Assembly: GCF_000737245.1 (NCBI RefSeq)
Contig: NZ_JPQU01000032.1
Span: 1-64,000, forward strand
Source of the DNA: Pseudomonas syringae
GTDB lineage: Bacteria > Pseudomonadota > Gammaproteobacteria > Pseudomonadales > Pseudomonadaceae
DNA length: 64,000 bases
Reading direction: 5' to 3'
The notes beneath the pieces are model-generated. The model had not been told where the DNA came from. It worked only from the letters and a program-made list of their open reading frames with translations, and made no database searches. Position 1 is the first letter of the stretch. Every line of letters begins with the position of its first letter. The position numbers and the translations under genes are program-made. This document shows positions 9,558-20,110 of this stretch, piece by piece.

Positions 9558-12353
9558 TCAGGCGAGGCGCCCGAGCATTTCTCTAGCTTCGGTCTTCTGG
9601 CCGTCATTGCCTTCGGTAACCACTTCATCAAGGATGTCGCGAGCGCCGTCGCTATCACCCATTTCGATATAGGCACGGGCCAGATCGAGCTTGGTGGCGG
9701 CTTCGTCGGTACCGGACAGGAAATCAAACTCTGGCTCGTCGTCCATGCCTGCCATGTCATCCGCCGTAAAGCTTGGCGTCTGGAACGGCTCAGCCATGGG
9801 CGGGGTTTCCAGGTTTTGCGACAAACGCTCCAGCTCGGCATTAACGTCATCAATCTCCGAAGCGAAAGCCTGAGTTGCCTGATCAGTTTCGATCTCGTCA
9901 GCCAGCGATAAATCGAAATCGTCGGGAAGATCCAGATCATGCTCCGGTTCCAGAGGAGTTTCTGGCACAGCGGCTGGCGTTTCACCCAGATCCAGCGGCT
10001 CGTTTTCCAGACTGAGCAGGAAATCGTCTTCAGTGGTCAGCCCCGGCTCGTCTTCAGCAAGGTCCAGGTCGAAATCATCCAGATCATCAGGAGCACTGAC
10101 CGCTGCGGCTTCGTTCTGCTGCCTCAACAATGACTCGAAACTCGGCTCTTCCACTGGCGCCAACGTGGGGGCATCAAGCTCAAAATCGTCTGCTGACGGC
10201 GAAGTTTCGGGCTCGGCGATATCCTCAGGTGGTGCCTGATCGAGGTCATCGAGGCTCAAGTCGAAATCGTTGTCCAGGTCATCATTTTCAGCTTCGACGA
10301 TAGCCGCAGGTTCCGGCTCCGGCGCCAAAGGTGCTGGCTCTGGTGCTGGTGCTGGCTCGGCCTCCGGCTCATCGAGCAACAGGCTCTCGACGTATTTGGC
10401 GTCCATCTCGGCCGCCAATGCGGCGGCAGTGGCGGTTGCGGCTGCTGCAGTCACGGCGGCAGCGGCGATGGTCGGGTTGTTGTCTTTTAGCTGCTCGACC
10501 TCAGCTTCATTCTTTCCCCTGGCCACCACTTTGCGCTCATGCGCGGCGAACGCCTTGGTATTGCCCTGCTCGGCGTAGATCTCCATCAGCTTCAGACGGA
10601 TGTCGTCGCGTGACGGATCGACTTTGACTGACTCTTCCAGCAGCTCGACAGCTTGATTCATGCGCCCGTAAGCGATATGGATTTCGGCCTGGACCAGCGG
10701 ATCGGCGGGACGCTCCTTGGCAGCTGCAACTGCGGCAGCAGCAGGCGCCATTCTCACGCCTGGCGGTGGAACATCCAGACCATCGAAGCTGGCTTGTGGC
10801 AGCTCCATGTCCATGTCGGAAACGAAGTCGGACTCCTCAGCCAGCGCACGTGCCATGCGGCGATGCTTCTCGGCTTCAGCCTTGGCATTGCGACGGCGGG
10901 CCAGAAACAGCATCAACAGCAACAGTAGCAACACCACCGCACCGCCGATAATCCCGAGTACTACCGGGTTATTGAGCAGCTGTTTGAAGGGATCCTGTTC
11001 ATCGACCTCCTGCGCGGCAACCGGATCAACCACCAGCGGCTGCTCCGAACCTGGCGTCGCCACCTGAGCGGCACCTGCTGGCAGCGCATCTTCCGGCGCA
11101 ATCTCACCCGGCGGCTTAGCAGCTGCTTCCGGCGAGCCGGGAGTGGCGACCAGTGAGGCAGGCAAAGCCGGATTTGCTGGATTTGCGGCTGGGGTATTTG
11201 CAGGAGCAGCGCCGGGAACTACAGCCCCTGAAGCCTGCATTTTGGCCAATTGATCGCTCTTGAGCTGGATCAGACGCTGCATTTTGTCGAGCTGGCTTTG
11301 CAGATCGTTCATGCGGCTCTTGAGCTCGGCATTATCACGACGCGCGGTGTCGAGGTTTTCTTCAGCGACGGCCAGCTTGTTGGCGAGATTCTTATCGCCA
11401 GCAGCGCCTTTGGCTGCAGAGTTCGAACCCGCAGAAACCAGGCTCAGATTATCTTTGGCTTCAACTTGAGCCGGAGCGGCGCCGGCTCGATCACGGCGCG
11501 TAGCATCCAGTTGGCGAGCGCCAGTGGGCAGATTGCGACCCTGACGCCAGGCCTGATTCTGTGCCGCCACTTCGCTGATAGCCTGGGGCTGAGGCATGGT
11601 TCTTGATTGCTGCGGACTCGGCAGGCGCAACACCTGGCCTTTCTTCAGACGGTTGATGTTACCGCCGATGAACGCATTGGGATTCAACGCCTGAATCGCC
11701 AGCATGGTCTGCTGGACAGTGCCGCCATTGCGGACCTTTTCAGCGATTTCCCAAAGGGTGTCGTTGTTAGTGGTGGTATACAAAACCGGCTTGGTTTCAG
11801 ATCCCGCAGCAGGTGGCGTTTGTGCCGCAGGCTCCTGGGCGGGTGCTGGAGGCGGTGTCGCCGGCTGCTCAGCAGACGGAGCGGTGCTCGGCAACTGCGC
11901 AGGCGCTGCGGGGCTTACTGGAGCGGCAGCGGCAGCAGCGGCCTCAGGCGAATACTTTGGCGGGTCCAGTAACAGGCTGTACTCACGCAGCAGACGGCCA
12001 TTTGGCCAGAGCACTTGCACCAGGAATTTCACGAAAGGCTCACGTACCGGCCTGCTTGAGGTAATACGCAGAACACTCTTGCCGTTGGCGTTGATGACCG
12101 GCGTAAACGTCAGATCATTGAGAAACGCCTGGCGGGTAATCCCGGCCTGGGCAAAATCGGCAGTGGTCGCCAGACTCGGCACCACCTGCGCAGAGTTGAG
12201 GCCCTGAGCTTCCGTCAATTCTATTTCGGCTACCAGTGGCTGGTTCAGGGTCGACTTGACCGACAATTCCCCAAGGCCCAGCGCCTGCGCCATTCCCGAT
12301 GACAACGCTGAAGCAGCGGCAATTGCTAAAACCAGTTTACGAACCTGAACCAT
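9558..12353 (-). CDS. fimV: FimV, peptidoglycan-binding polar organiser
   Basis: I start at MVQVRKLVLAI (12353), which has AAGGG upstream and a typical signal peptide (residues 1-24, cut after AQA); the frame extends upstream but adds no signal. The 931-residue protein has a conserved N-terminal domain (GLGELSVKSTLNQPL), a LysM domain (about 190-245), a coiled coil (about 330-370), one transmembrane helix (about 457-482), an acidic cytoplasmic region rich in DLD/EP, and the conserved C-terminal TPR-like domain (DLARAYIEMGD to the end). In P. aeruginosa FimV supports type IV pili, twitching and PilY/cAMP signalling at the pole. A second, shorter FimV-type gene lies at 56.1-58.2 kb. Confidence 0.96.
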   Translation of the reverse strand: MVQVRKLVLAIAAASALSSGMAQALGLGELSVKSTLNQPLVAEIELTEAQGLNSAQVVPSLATTADFAQAGITRQAFLNDLTFTPVINANGKSVLRITSSRPVREPFVKFLVQVLWPNGRLLREYSLLLDPPKYSPEAAAAAAAPVSPAAPAQLPSTAPSAEQPATPPPAPAQEPAAQTPPAAGSETKPVLYTTTNNDTLWEIAEKVRNGGTVQQTMLAIQALNPNAFIGGNINRLKKGQVLRLPSPQQSRTMPQPQAISEVAAQNQAWRQGRNLPTGARQLDATRRDRAGAAPAQVEAKDNLSLVSAGSNSAAKGAAGDKNLANKLAVAEENLDTARRDNAELKSRMNDLQSQLDKMQRLIQLKSDQLAKMQASGAVVPGAAPANTPAANPANPALPASLVATPGSPEAAAKPPGEIAPEDALPAGAAQVATPGSEQPLVVDPVAAQEVDEQDPFKQLLNNPVVLGIIGGAVVLLLLLLMLFLARRRNAKAEAEKHRRMARALAEESDFVSDMDMELPQASFDGLDVPPPGVRMAPAAAAVAAAKERPADPLVQAEIHIAYGRMNQAVELLEESVKVDPSRDDIRLKLMEIYAEQGNTKAFAAHERKVVARGKNEAEVEQLKDNNPTIAAAAVTAAAATATAAALAAEMDAKYVESLLLDEPEAEPAPAPEPAPLAPEPEPAAIVEAENDDLDNDFDLSLDDLDQAPPEDIAEPETSPSADDFELDAPTLAPVEEPSFESLLRQQNEAAAVSAPDDLDDFDLDLAEDEPGLTTEDDFLLSLENEPLDLGETPAAVPETPLEPEHDLDLPDDFDLSLADEIETDQATQAFASEIDDVNAELERLSQNLETPPMAEPFQTPSFTADDMAGMDDEPEFDFLSGTDEAATKLDLARAYIEMGDSDGARDILDEVVTEGNDGQKTEAREMLGRLA

Positions 12354-12466
12354 AGCCCATCCCTTGTTAAAAAATTCCTCGGTAGCCGAGAAGGTAAAAA
12401 GCACTCATCTCAGCTACAAGGACACGTCCGGCTAGAATGATTCTTCAAATTGTTGCCAAGTATCTT

Positions 12467-13477
12467 TTACACATAGTCTTTTATCAACAATTCAGCAACC
12501 TGCACAGCGTTCAACGCCGCGCCTTTGCGAACATTGTCAGCCGTTACCCACAGACTGAGCTCACACGGATCGTCAATTCCACTTCGTACTCGTCCTACAT
12601 AAACAACGTCTTGTCCTACAGCATCACCGACCGCAGTGGGGTAATCGCCGGCTTCTACCAGCTCGATACCGGCCGCCGCTTCCAGCGCCTTGTTCACTGC
12701 TGCGAGGTCCACGGGTGCCGCTGTAGCCAATGAAACAGTGAAGCTGTCGCCAAAGAACACTGGCACTTGTACGCAAGTGGCTGCCACCTTGAGTAAAGGC
12801 AGGGCCAGCAACTCGCGCAACTCGGCAACCAGACGTTTTTCCAGCGGTGCATGGCCGTCAGCATCCGGCGCGCCGACCTGAGCCAGCAAGTTGAACGCCA
12901 TCTGACGATCAAAGAACCGCGGCTCCAAAGGACGCACGTTGAGCAATTCAGTGGTCTGGCGCGCCAGCTCGGCGACGCCCTCACGGCCCTGACTGGAGAC
13001 TGCCAGACAAGCCGTGACATTTACGCGCAAGATCTCAAGGATTCCGCGCAGCGGCGCCAGGGTCAATGCCAATGCCGCACCGGAAGCACTCGGGCTGCTG
13101 ACCTGAAACGGCTTGCCGTAGGACTCCACCAGTGCGGCATTGATTTCAGGGATCACGCCCGGCGCCTGCTCCGCTGTCAGGCCGCCGGACAAATCGATCA
13201 CCGAGCAGCCCGCGGCCGTGGCCCGTGCTGCATAGCTGCGGGTGATGGCAGGACCTGCTGCAAAAAATGCGACCTGCGCTTTGCTGAAGTCGAATTCGTC
13301 AACTTCACGCACGCGCACGTTCTTGCCCCGGAAAGGCACCGAGTGGCCCGCCGATTCAATACTGGCCAGTAAATGCAGCTGTGCTACCGGAAAATCGCGT
13401 TCTTCAAGAATCTGGACGATGGTTTCGCCGACAGTACCGGTGGCGCCGATCACGGCAATATCAAAGGACTGACTCAT
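12467..13477 (-). CDS. usg: USG-1-type Asd paralogue lacking the catalytic cysteine
   Basis: The 336-residue protein has the aspartate-semialdehyde dehydrogenase fold: NADP motif GATGTVG (11-17) and the usual C-terminal dimerisation region. At the position of the catalytic NCST motif it reads SPSAS (128-132), so Ala131 replaces the nucleophilic Cys. It is therefore unlikely to be an active dehydrogenase. Pseudomonas and enterobacteria are known to carry such USG-1 homologues beside asd or truA/fimV. The active asd and leuB genes that normally adjoin it are not present here. Confidence 0.92.
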   Translation of the reverse strand: MSQSFDIAVIGATGTVGETIVQILEERDFPVAQLHLLASIESAGHSVPFRGKNVRVREVDEFDFSKAQVAFFAAGPAITRSYAARATAAGCSVIDLSGGLTAEQAPGVIPEINAALVESYGKPFQVSSPSASGAALALTLAPLRGILEILRVNVTACLAVSSQGREGVAELARQTTELLNVRPLEPRFFDRQMAFNLLAQVGAPDADGHAPLEKRLVAELRELLALPLLKVAATCVQVPVFFGDSFTVSLATAAPVDLAAVNKALEAAAGIELVEAGDYPTAVGDAVGQDVVYVGRVRSGIDDPCELSLWVTADNVRKGAALNAVQVAELLIKDYV

Positions 13478-13556
13478 GCAAAAACCTCAGGTAAAACGGG
13501 GAGCGGCACTTTAACCGCGCCGTCCGGCGCAGGCAATTGAGCGCACGATTTATCGA

Positions 13557-14117
13557 TCAGGGCTCAAGCCCGATAGGAAAGAACTGTCCGGAACTCCAGA
13601 CCCCAAGCCAGCGCTGCCCCTCTATTTCACGGGAAACAGCCAGTTCTACCAGCTGATAGAACACATTGCGATGGATGAGCGCCTCAAGATTGACCCGTAC
13701 ATTGACGTAAGGCGCAGGCTCACCGGTTTGTGGATCTGTAAGGACGCGCAACAGATGCTCGGGCCCGGCAACTGTCTGATCCTCGACATTGGTGGTAAAG
13801 CGCAGAATCTGCTGCTCGCCCTGCCCCTCCACGTCCAGCATGACCGCGACGAAGGGCGCATCATCAACCGTGATCCGCACCTTCTCCACCGGGGTGATTA
13901 GAAAATAGTCATCGCCGTCGCGTCGCATGATGGTGGAAAACAACCGAACCATCGGCTTGCGACCAATGGGCGTACCCAAGTAGTACCAGGTCCCGTCCCG
14001 GGCGATACGCATATCGATATCGCCGCAGAAATCCGGGTTCCACAGATGAACAGGCGGCAACCCTTTGCCCTTGGGAATCTGCGCGAACAGATCGTTGGCC
14101 TTACCGGTACTGCTCAT
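13557..14117 (-). CDS. DUF1285 family protein
   Basis: A 186-residue soluble protein without signal peptide or membrane segment. It contains the family-like stretch [19 protein letters not shown] followed by [23 protein letters not shown]1285 proteins are conserved in proteobacteria and structurally characterised, but have no settled function. It lies 9 bp upstream of the DUF4823 lipoprotein gene and the two probably form an operon. Confidence 0.85.
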   Translation of the reverse strand: MSSTGKANDLFAQIPKGKGLPPVHLWNPDFCGDIDMRIARDGTWYYLGTPIGRKPMVRLFSTIMRRDGDDYFLITPVEKVRITVDDAPFVAVMLDVEGQGEQQILRFTTNVEDQTVAGPEHLLRVLTDPQTGEPAPYVNVRVNLEALIHRNVFYQLVELAVSREIEGQRWLGVWSSGQFFPIGLEP

Positions 14118-14126
14118 GTTTGCTCC

Positions 14127-14732
14127 TTAACGACTGACGCCCAACAGGCTACGAGCGTATTCCTCAAGGGGCGGTGCAAGCAAATCTTCCGGACTGGTGT
14201 TGTACAGCGTCAGCAAACCGCCACGAATGTGAATCCGGGCACTGTCGATCAGATAACGAGTACTGGTTTCAATAACCATGAGTTGGATCACGCCATTGTC
14301 GATACCGAGACGATCGACAGCCTCTTGATCGATCCACTCATCAGTGTTTCCGATCCTGTCGTCGGCCCTGGCAAACCGGGTATAGAGCAAATAATGCGCG
14401 CCCATGGAACGGGCTTCAGTCATGGCTTCGTCCAGACCCAGCGGTGCACGGGCCCTGCGGACCATGGGGAAGTATTCGACGAAACCATTAAAGGCTTCTT
14501 CAGCGACCACATTCTGGCGAGGAAGAGGTCCTGCACCGTGGGGCGCGAAAGCCCCTTGGGCGATATAAATGAAGGAATCGGCCTGCAGGCGGAAATTGTT
14601 GAGGCGACGGGTATTGCTGTGGTCGAGAATCCCCGCATCACTAAGTTGATCACGAGTGCCCTGAGCCATATCGCTGACACTCATACAGCCATTTAACGCC
14701 AACAGCGCCAGTAGCAGAACCAGGCTACGCAT
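14127..14732 (-). CDS. DUF4823 family lipoprotein
   Basis: Starting at 14732, with GGAGGGG upstream, gives a 201-residue protein whose first 15 residues form a lipoprotein signal (MRSLVLLLALLALNGC), so Cys16 would be lipidated. The longer in-frame start at 14831 would put 33 charged residues in front of the signal and is unlikely. The rest (residues 17-201) is a soluble periplasmic domain matching DUF4823 by length and pattern. Function unknown. Confidence 0.85.
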   Translation of the reverse strand: MRSLVLLLALLALNGCMSVSDMAQGTRDQLSDAGILDHSNTRRLNNFRLQADSFIYIAQGAFAPHGAGPLPRQNVVAEEAFNGFVEYFPMVRRARAPLGLDEAMTEARSMGAHYLLYTRFARADDRIGNTDEWIDQEAVDRLGIDNGVIQLMVIETSTRYLIDSARIHIRGGLLTLYNTSPEDLLAPPLEEYARSLLGVSR

Positions 14733-14882
14733 TATCCCCTCCCAAATACCGGTGACGGAAAACCGGCGAATGGTCGTCGGATGCAGCTTCCGCGCCAGAG
14801 CGGCCAGGGAAGGGAACAATCTCGACATCAAGGTGGAAAAAAGTTTTTTGGAGATTCTACGGTTGCCAGCTAACTGAAGTGC

Positions 14883-14978
14883 GACGTGGGACGGGTTTTA
14901 GCCGGGAAAGCGGCATCTCTGACAAACAATAATCATTGATCGTCCCGACCTCTTCCCGGTTAGAGCCGGTCCCACGTC
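14883..14978. repeat. REP-like palindrome pair (GACGTGGGAC...GTCCCACGTC)
   Basis: GACGTGGGACGGGTTTTAGCCGGGAA faces an inverted copy (TTCCCGGTTAGAGCCGG...) ending CCCACGTC, about 45 bp away. It lies between the TetR gene and the DUF4823 gene and belongs to the same family as the pairs at 47026 and 62313. Confidence 0.85.
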
Positions 14979-14991
14979 ACGAGGGCCGAAG

Positions 14992-15669
14992 TCAGGTCTC
15001 AGTAGGATCGACTTTTGATTCAGCTGCTGCCACTTCAGTCACCGCATCCGGATCACGCTTGCGCTTGTTGCCCATGCGCACGCCGATATCCATGAGGAAC
15101 TGGAAAAAACCTTCCTGATCTTCCAGTACATTGCTCCAGAATGGCGAATGGTAGAGCGCTACGGCACCATGCACCAACGCCCATGCGGCACAGTAATGGA
15201 AATACGGAGGCACGTCTTCGAGCTTGCCTTCGTTGATCCGCCCTTTGATCAGCAGCGTCAGATGCTCGAAGTTCGAGGCGCGGATCTTGTGCAACTCCTC
15301 GACCATTTCCGGAACCTGATTGCCTTTGACAACCTTTTCTTCGAGGCGGTCGAACAAACGATAACGCTGGGGATCGCGCATACGGAACTCGAAGTAGGCA
15401 CGAGACAGCGCCTCCTTGTCTTTTTCCAGATCAGCGGAATGCAGCAGCTCGTTCAAATCCCGCTCGTAGTCGAGCATCAGGCGCAGATAAATCTCCGCCT
15501 TGGATTTGAAGTGCTTGTAGATCGTGCCTTTGCCGATACCCACAGCATCCGCAATCATCTCCACGGTGACGCTGTCTTCACCCTCATCGAGGAACAACTT
15601 AAGCGCGGTGTCGAGAATTTCCTGCTCGCGGCGGCGAAACTCACGGACCTTACGAGGTTCTTTTTGCAT
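14992..15669 (-). CDS. TetR/AcrR-family transcriptional regulator
   Basis: A 225-residue regulator. The N-terminal helix-turn-helix spans about residues 15-60 (ILDTALKLFLDEGEDS through VGIGKGTIYKHFKSK), and the C-terminal ligand-binding domain follows. A charged tail (KRKRDPDAVTEVAAAES) ends the protein. No divergent target gene adjoins it: upstream lies the intergenic region holding the RgsA-like small RNA. A homologue sits at the same place in P. aeruginosa as I recall. The effector is not known. Confidence 0.9.
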   Translation of the reverse strand: MQKEPRKVREFRRREQEILDTALKLFLDEGEDSVTVEMIADAVGIGKGTIYKHFKSKAEIYLRLMLDYERDLNELLHSADLEKDKEALSRAYFEFRMRDPQRYRLFDRLEEKVVKGNQVPEMVEELHKIRASNFEHLTLLIKGRINEGKLEDVPPYFHYCAAWALVHGAVALYHSPFWSNVLEDQEGFFQFLMDIGVRMGNKRKRDPDAVTEVAAAESKVDPTET

Positions 15670-15900
15670 AGGAAAGGGTCTGTAGGGGCTCTAAATCGAA
15701 GCCCGGTATTATGCCTAACTTGCGCGAAATTGCACGGATCATCCCATTCAGGTAACGCAAATGCGTGGAACGGTATCGAGGCCCGTATCTAATGTGGGAG
15801 CACCGGGGTGGAGCTCCTGCAGGGACGGCCGCGCAACTGCGATATCGGACTCAATAACCGCTGCGCTATTCCAAAACTGTTTAAAAAACGTACAGAAGCA

Positions 15901-15931
15901 GCTGGACGCACGGTAATCCTGACCAATACTT
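15901..15931 (+). promoter_or_regulatory. RpoS-like promoter of the RgsA-like RNA
   Basis: CCAATACTT at 15923-15931 resembles the RpoS -10 consensus CTATACTT, with a C two bases before the AT-rich core. The start site would be near 15936-15939, directly at the first stem. A TTGAC-like -35 is only hinted at by ctggac at 15902-15907. This fits the known RpoS dependence of rgsA. Confidence 0.55.
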
Positions 15932-15935
15932 AGAA

Positions 15936-16055
15936 AGTTGGCGCGACATCTCCCCCCAAGTGACGCGCCAGTAAAGGTGCCGATGGATAGCGCACCTTTG
16001 TTTTACTCCTAATGGTCTTAACCCGGATTCACCCCCCAGAACCCGGGTTTTTTTT
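15936..16055 (+). ncRNA. rgsA: RgsA-like small RNA
   Basis: The plus-strand region contains three consecutive hairpins and a terminator. Stem 1 is TGGCGCG (15939-15945) with CGCGCCA (15964-15970), enclosing an 18-nt loop with CTCCCCCC. Stem 2 is AAAGGTGC (15973-15980) with GCACCTTT (15992-15999). Stem 3 is AACCCGG with CCGGGTT and eight T's (16019-16055), an intrinsic terminator, again with a CCCCCC loop. Length (about 120 nt), position beside tatD and the RpoS-like -10 all match RgsA (P16) of Pseudomonas. RgsA is an Hfq-linked RNA tied to oxidative stress; I recall acpP and fis being named targets in P. aeruginosa. No Rfam search could be run. Confidence 0.8.
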
Positions 16056-16064
16056 GCCTGCAAT

Positions 16065-16850
16065 TCAGCCCTTAAGATGAGCCAGAGGAAAAAGCCGAGC
16101 AAAGTTGGCAGTGGTCAACGCAGCGAAATCCTCATAGGACTCGCCCCGCAACATGGCCAGGAACTCGGCGACCTCGCGCACGTATTGCGGCAGGTTTGGC
16201 TTGCCACGATAAGGGATGGGCGCGAGATAAGGCGAGTCGGTTTCCACCAGCAAGCGATCTGCGGGGACCTGCCGGGCCACATCTCTCAAGGCGTCGGCAT
16301 TGCGGAAGGTGACGATACCCGAGAGTGATATGTAGAACCCCAGATCCAGCGCGGCCTTGGCCATGTCCCAGTCTTCGGTGAAGCAATGCAGAACGCCGCC
16401 TTGAGGCAGCGCCGCCTCGCGCAGCAAAGCCAGCGTATCGGCGCGGGCGCCACGAGTATGCACAATCACCGGCTTGCCAGTGACGTTGGCGGCTTCAAGG
16501 TGCAGACGAAATGACGCCTGTTGCAGCTCGGCCGCTTCAGGCTCGTAGTGGTAATCCAGGCCCGTTTCGCCGATGGCGACCACGCGAGGATGATTCAACT
16601 CCCCAAGCAACCAGTCCAGCGCAGGCGCTTCGCCGGGCTTCAGATCCAGGGGATGAATACCCACGGAGCAATCCACATCGTTATAACGCTCGGCCAGGGC
16701 CTTGACCGCTGCGGCGTTATCGGCACTGACGCCGATACAGAGAAAGTGTCCGACGCCTCGGGCCCGGGCAGCGTCAAGTGCCGCATCGAGGGAGCCCGCG
16801 TGCTCGGCGAGGTCGAGACGATCAAGGTGGCAATGGGAATCTACAAGCAT
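16065..16850 (-). CDS. tatD: TatD-family metal-dependent hydrolase
   Basis: A 261-residue amidohydrolase-fold protein. The metal ligands are visible as His6 and His8 (DSHCHLD), Glu95 (IGETGLDY), the VIVHTRGA and HCFTED histidines, and Asp in VETDSPYLAP. TatD-like proteins act as 3'-5' DNases. It is the last gene of the leftward run mltG-tmk-holB-pilZ-tatD, and it is convergent with the RgsA-like RNA, their ends being only about 10 bp apart. Confidence 0.95.
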   Translation of the reverse strand: MLVDSHCHLDRLDLAEHAGSLDAALDAARARGVGHFLCIGVSADNAAAVKALAERYNDVDCSVGIHPLDLKPGEAPALDWLLGELNHPRVVAIGETGLDYHYEPEAAELQQASFRLHLEAANVTGKPVIVHTRGARADTLALLREAALPQGGVLHCFTEDWDMAKAALDLGFYISLSGIVTFRNADALRDVARQVPADRLLVETDSPYLAPIPYRGKPNLPQYVREVAEFLAMLRGESYEDFAALTTANFARLFPLAHLKG

Positions 16851-16862
16851 GGGATCGGGTGT

Positions 16863-17219
16863 CTACATCGTGTGGGTTGGGCGGTCGGACTTCAGAGCAC
16901 CGACCAGGTAAGTTTCGATCAGGCTTCGAGCGGTGTTGTCCCCATCATTGAACTGCACGCCCACGCCCGCCGCACGGTTGCCCTGTGCCCCCTTGGGCGT
17001 GATCCAGGTGACCTTGCCCGCGACTGGCACCTTCTCCGGCTCATCCATCAGGTTGAGCAACATGAACACCTCGTCACCCAACTTGTAGCTTTTACTGGTG
17101 GGGATGAACAGACCGCCGTTCTTGATGAAAGGCATATAAGCGGCATACAGGACGGACTTGTCCTTGATGGTCAGCGATAAAATGCCATTACGTGGACCGG
17201 AATTCAGCGGCAAGCTCAT
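16863..17219 (-). CDS. pilZ: PilZ, type IV pilus biogenesis protein
   Basis: A 118-residue single-domain PilZ protein between holB and tatD, the position of the founding pilZ gene of P. aeruginosa. It lacks the c-di-GMP signature: there is no RxxxR motif at the N-terminus, and the usual D/NxSxxG site reads NGGLFIP. This is known for this PilZ subtype, which acts by binding the pilus assembly factors PilB and FimX rather than by binding c-di-GMP itself. Confidence 0.94.
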   Translation of the reverse strand: MSLPLNSGPRNGILSLTIKDKSVLYAAYMPFIKNGGLFIPTSKSYKLGDEVFMLLNLMDEPEKVPVAGKVTWITPKGAQGNRAAGVGVQFNDGDNTARSLIETYLVGALKSDRPTHTM

Positions 17220-17249
17220 GACAGCTCCTTGGCTCGGGAATGAGTAATC

Positions 17250-18873
<1,624 letters not shown>

Positions 18874-18883
18874 TCATTCATCT

Positions 18884-20110
18884 TCATTTAGGGCTTTGCT
18901 CGTTCTGCGGGGCAACATCTTCTGCCGCAGGCTTGGCATCCGGCGCCGATTGCGAGTCGGTTGCCGTGCCAGGGACAACAGGCGGTGTCGGTTCGGCAGG
19001 TGTGGCCGGCTTTACGGTAGGCGTAGGCGCCACCGGTGCAGCGGCTGCAGGTTCAGGCGCTACCACAGGTGACGAAGCCGGTGCCGGGCTTGAGCGATAA
19101 TCGGCACGACGTTTGAGCTGGAACTCGCGAACCGCCGCATTGTGAGCGTCCAGATCGGCGGAGAACACATGACTGCCATCGCCTCGCGCCACGAAATACA
19201 GACTATTGCCCGCTACCGGGTTGAGCGCAGCATGTATCGCCTCGCGCCCCACCAATGAAATCGGCGTAGGCGGCATACCGGCAATCACATAAGTGTTGTA
19301 AGGAGTCGGTTCTCTGAGATGAGCACGAGTCAGCTTGCCGTTGTAGCGCTCACCCAGGCCGTAGATTACGGTCGGATCAGTCTGCAAAAGCATGCCCATT
19401 TGCAGACGGCGCACGAACACTCCGGCAATCTGCCCGCGCTCCTGAGGAACACCGGTTTCCTTTTCAACCATCGAGGCCATGATCAGCGCCTGATACGGAT
19501 TGGAATAAGGAGCTTCAGCAGAACGCTTGGCCCACTCCTCATCCAATACCTCATCCAGGCGCCTATAGGCCTGCTTAAGAAGCTCGGCATCGCTCATGCC
19601 CCGCACGAAGCGGTAAGTGTCGGGGAAAAACCGGCCTTCCGGGAAAACGTCAGGGTGACCAATTTTGCTCATCAGCTCTGCATCACTGAGTCCCGCCAGC
19701 GTCTGCTCAAGTTTGGGCTGCTTGGCCAGGGCGGCTCGCACCTGACGAAAGTTCCAGCCTTCAACCAGCGTCACGCTGTACTGTACGACTTCACCCCGCT
19801 GCCAGAGCGCCAGCAGTGCCTGGGCGTCCATCCCTGGCGTCATGCGATATTCACCGCTATGCAGCGACTCGCTGGCGAGATTGAAGCGCCAGTAGAGACG
19901 CAGCCAGAATGCATCCTTGATCACCCCATCAGCCTGCAGGCGATTGAGCAGGCCCGTGGGCGTCGAACCCGCCGGAACATCCAGCAGTTGCTCCTGGGTG
20001 ACGTTCAGGGGTTGATGCAATGCCTGATTCTGCTCCCAGTAAGCCACGCCAAGGCCAAGACCCGCCAGGACGATACCGGTTTCCAGCAGCAGCAATAATT
20101 TTCGAATCAC
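18884..20110 (-). CDS. mltG: endolytic murein transglycosylase MltG
   Basis: MltG (YceG) cuts nascent peptidoglycan near the synthesis complex and limits glycan length. The 408-residue protein has an N-terminal membrane helix (about 5-25), a LysM-like segment, and the catalytic domain with MVEKETG, which holds the catalytic Glu. After about residue 340 there is an unusually long Pro/Ala/Thr-rich tail of about 65 residues (PTPTVKPATPAEPTPP) with no family motif. It overlaps pabC by 4 bp. Confidence 0.95.
   Translation of the reverse strand: MIRKLLLLLETGIVLAGLGLGVAYWEQNQALHQPLNVTQEQLLDVPAGSTPTGLLNRLQADGVIKDAFWLRLYWRFNLASESLHSGEYRMTPGMDAQALLALWQRGEVVQYSVTLVEGWNFRQVRAALAKQPKLEQTLAGLSDAELMSKIGHPDVFPEGRFFPDTYRFVRGMSDAELLKQAYRRLDEVLDEEWAKRSAEAPYSNPYQALIMASMVEKETGVPQERGQIAGVFVRRLQMGMLLQTDPTVIYGLGERYNGKLTRAHLREPTPYNTYVIAGMPPTPISLVGREAIHAALNPVAGNSLYFVARGDGSHVFSADLDAHNAAVREFQLKRRADYRSSPAPASSPVVAPEPAAAAPVAPTPTVKPATPAEPTPPVVPGTATDSQSAPDAKPAAEDVAPQNEQSPK

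Noticed and set aside
15881..16102. A 73-codon minus-strand frame across the RgsA-like RNA
   Set aside because: It overlaps the structured RNA and the tatD end, and its protein has no known motif. The plus-strand hairpins explain the sequence better.
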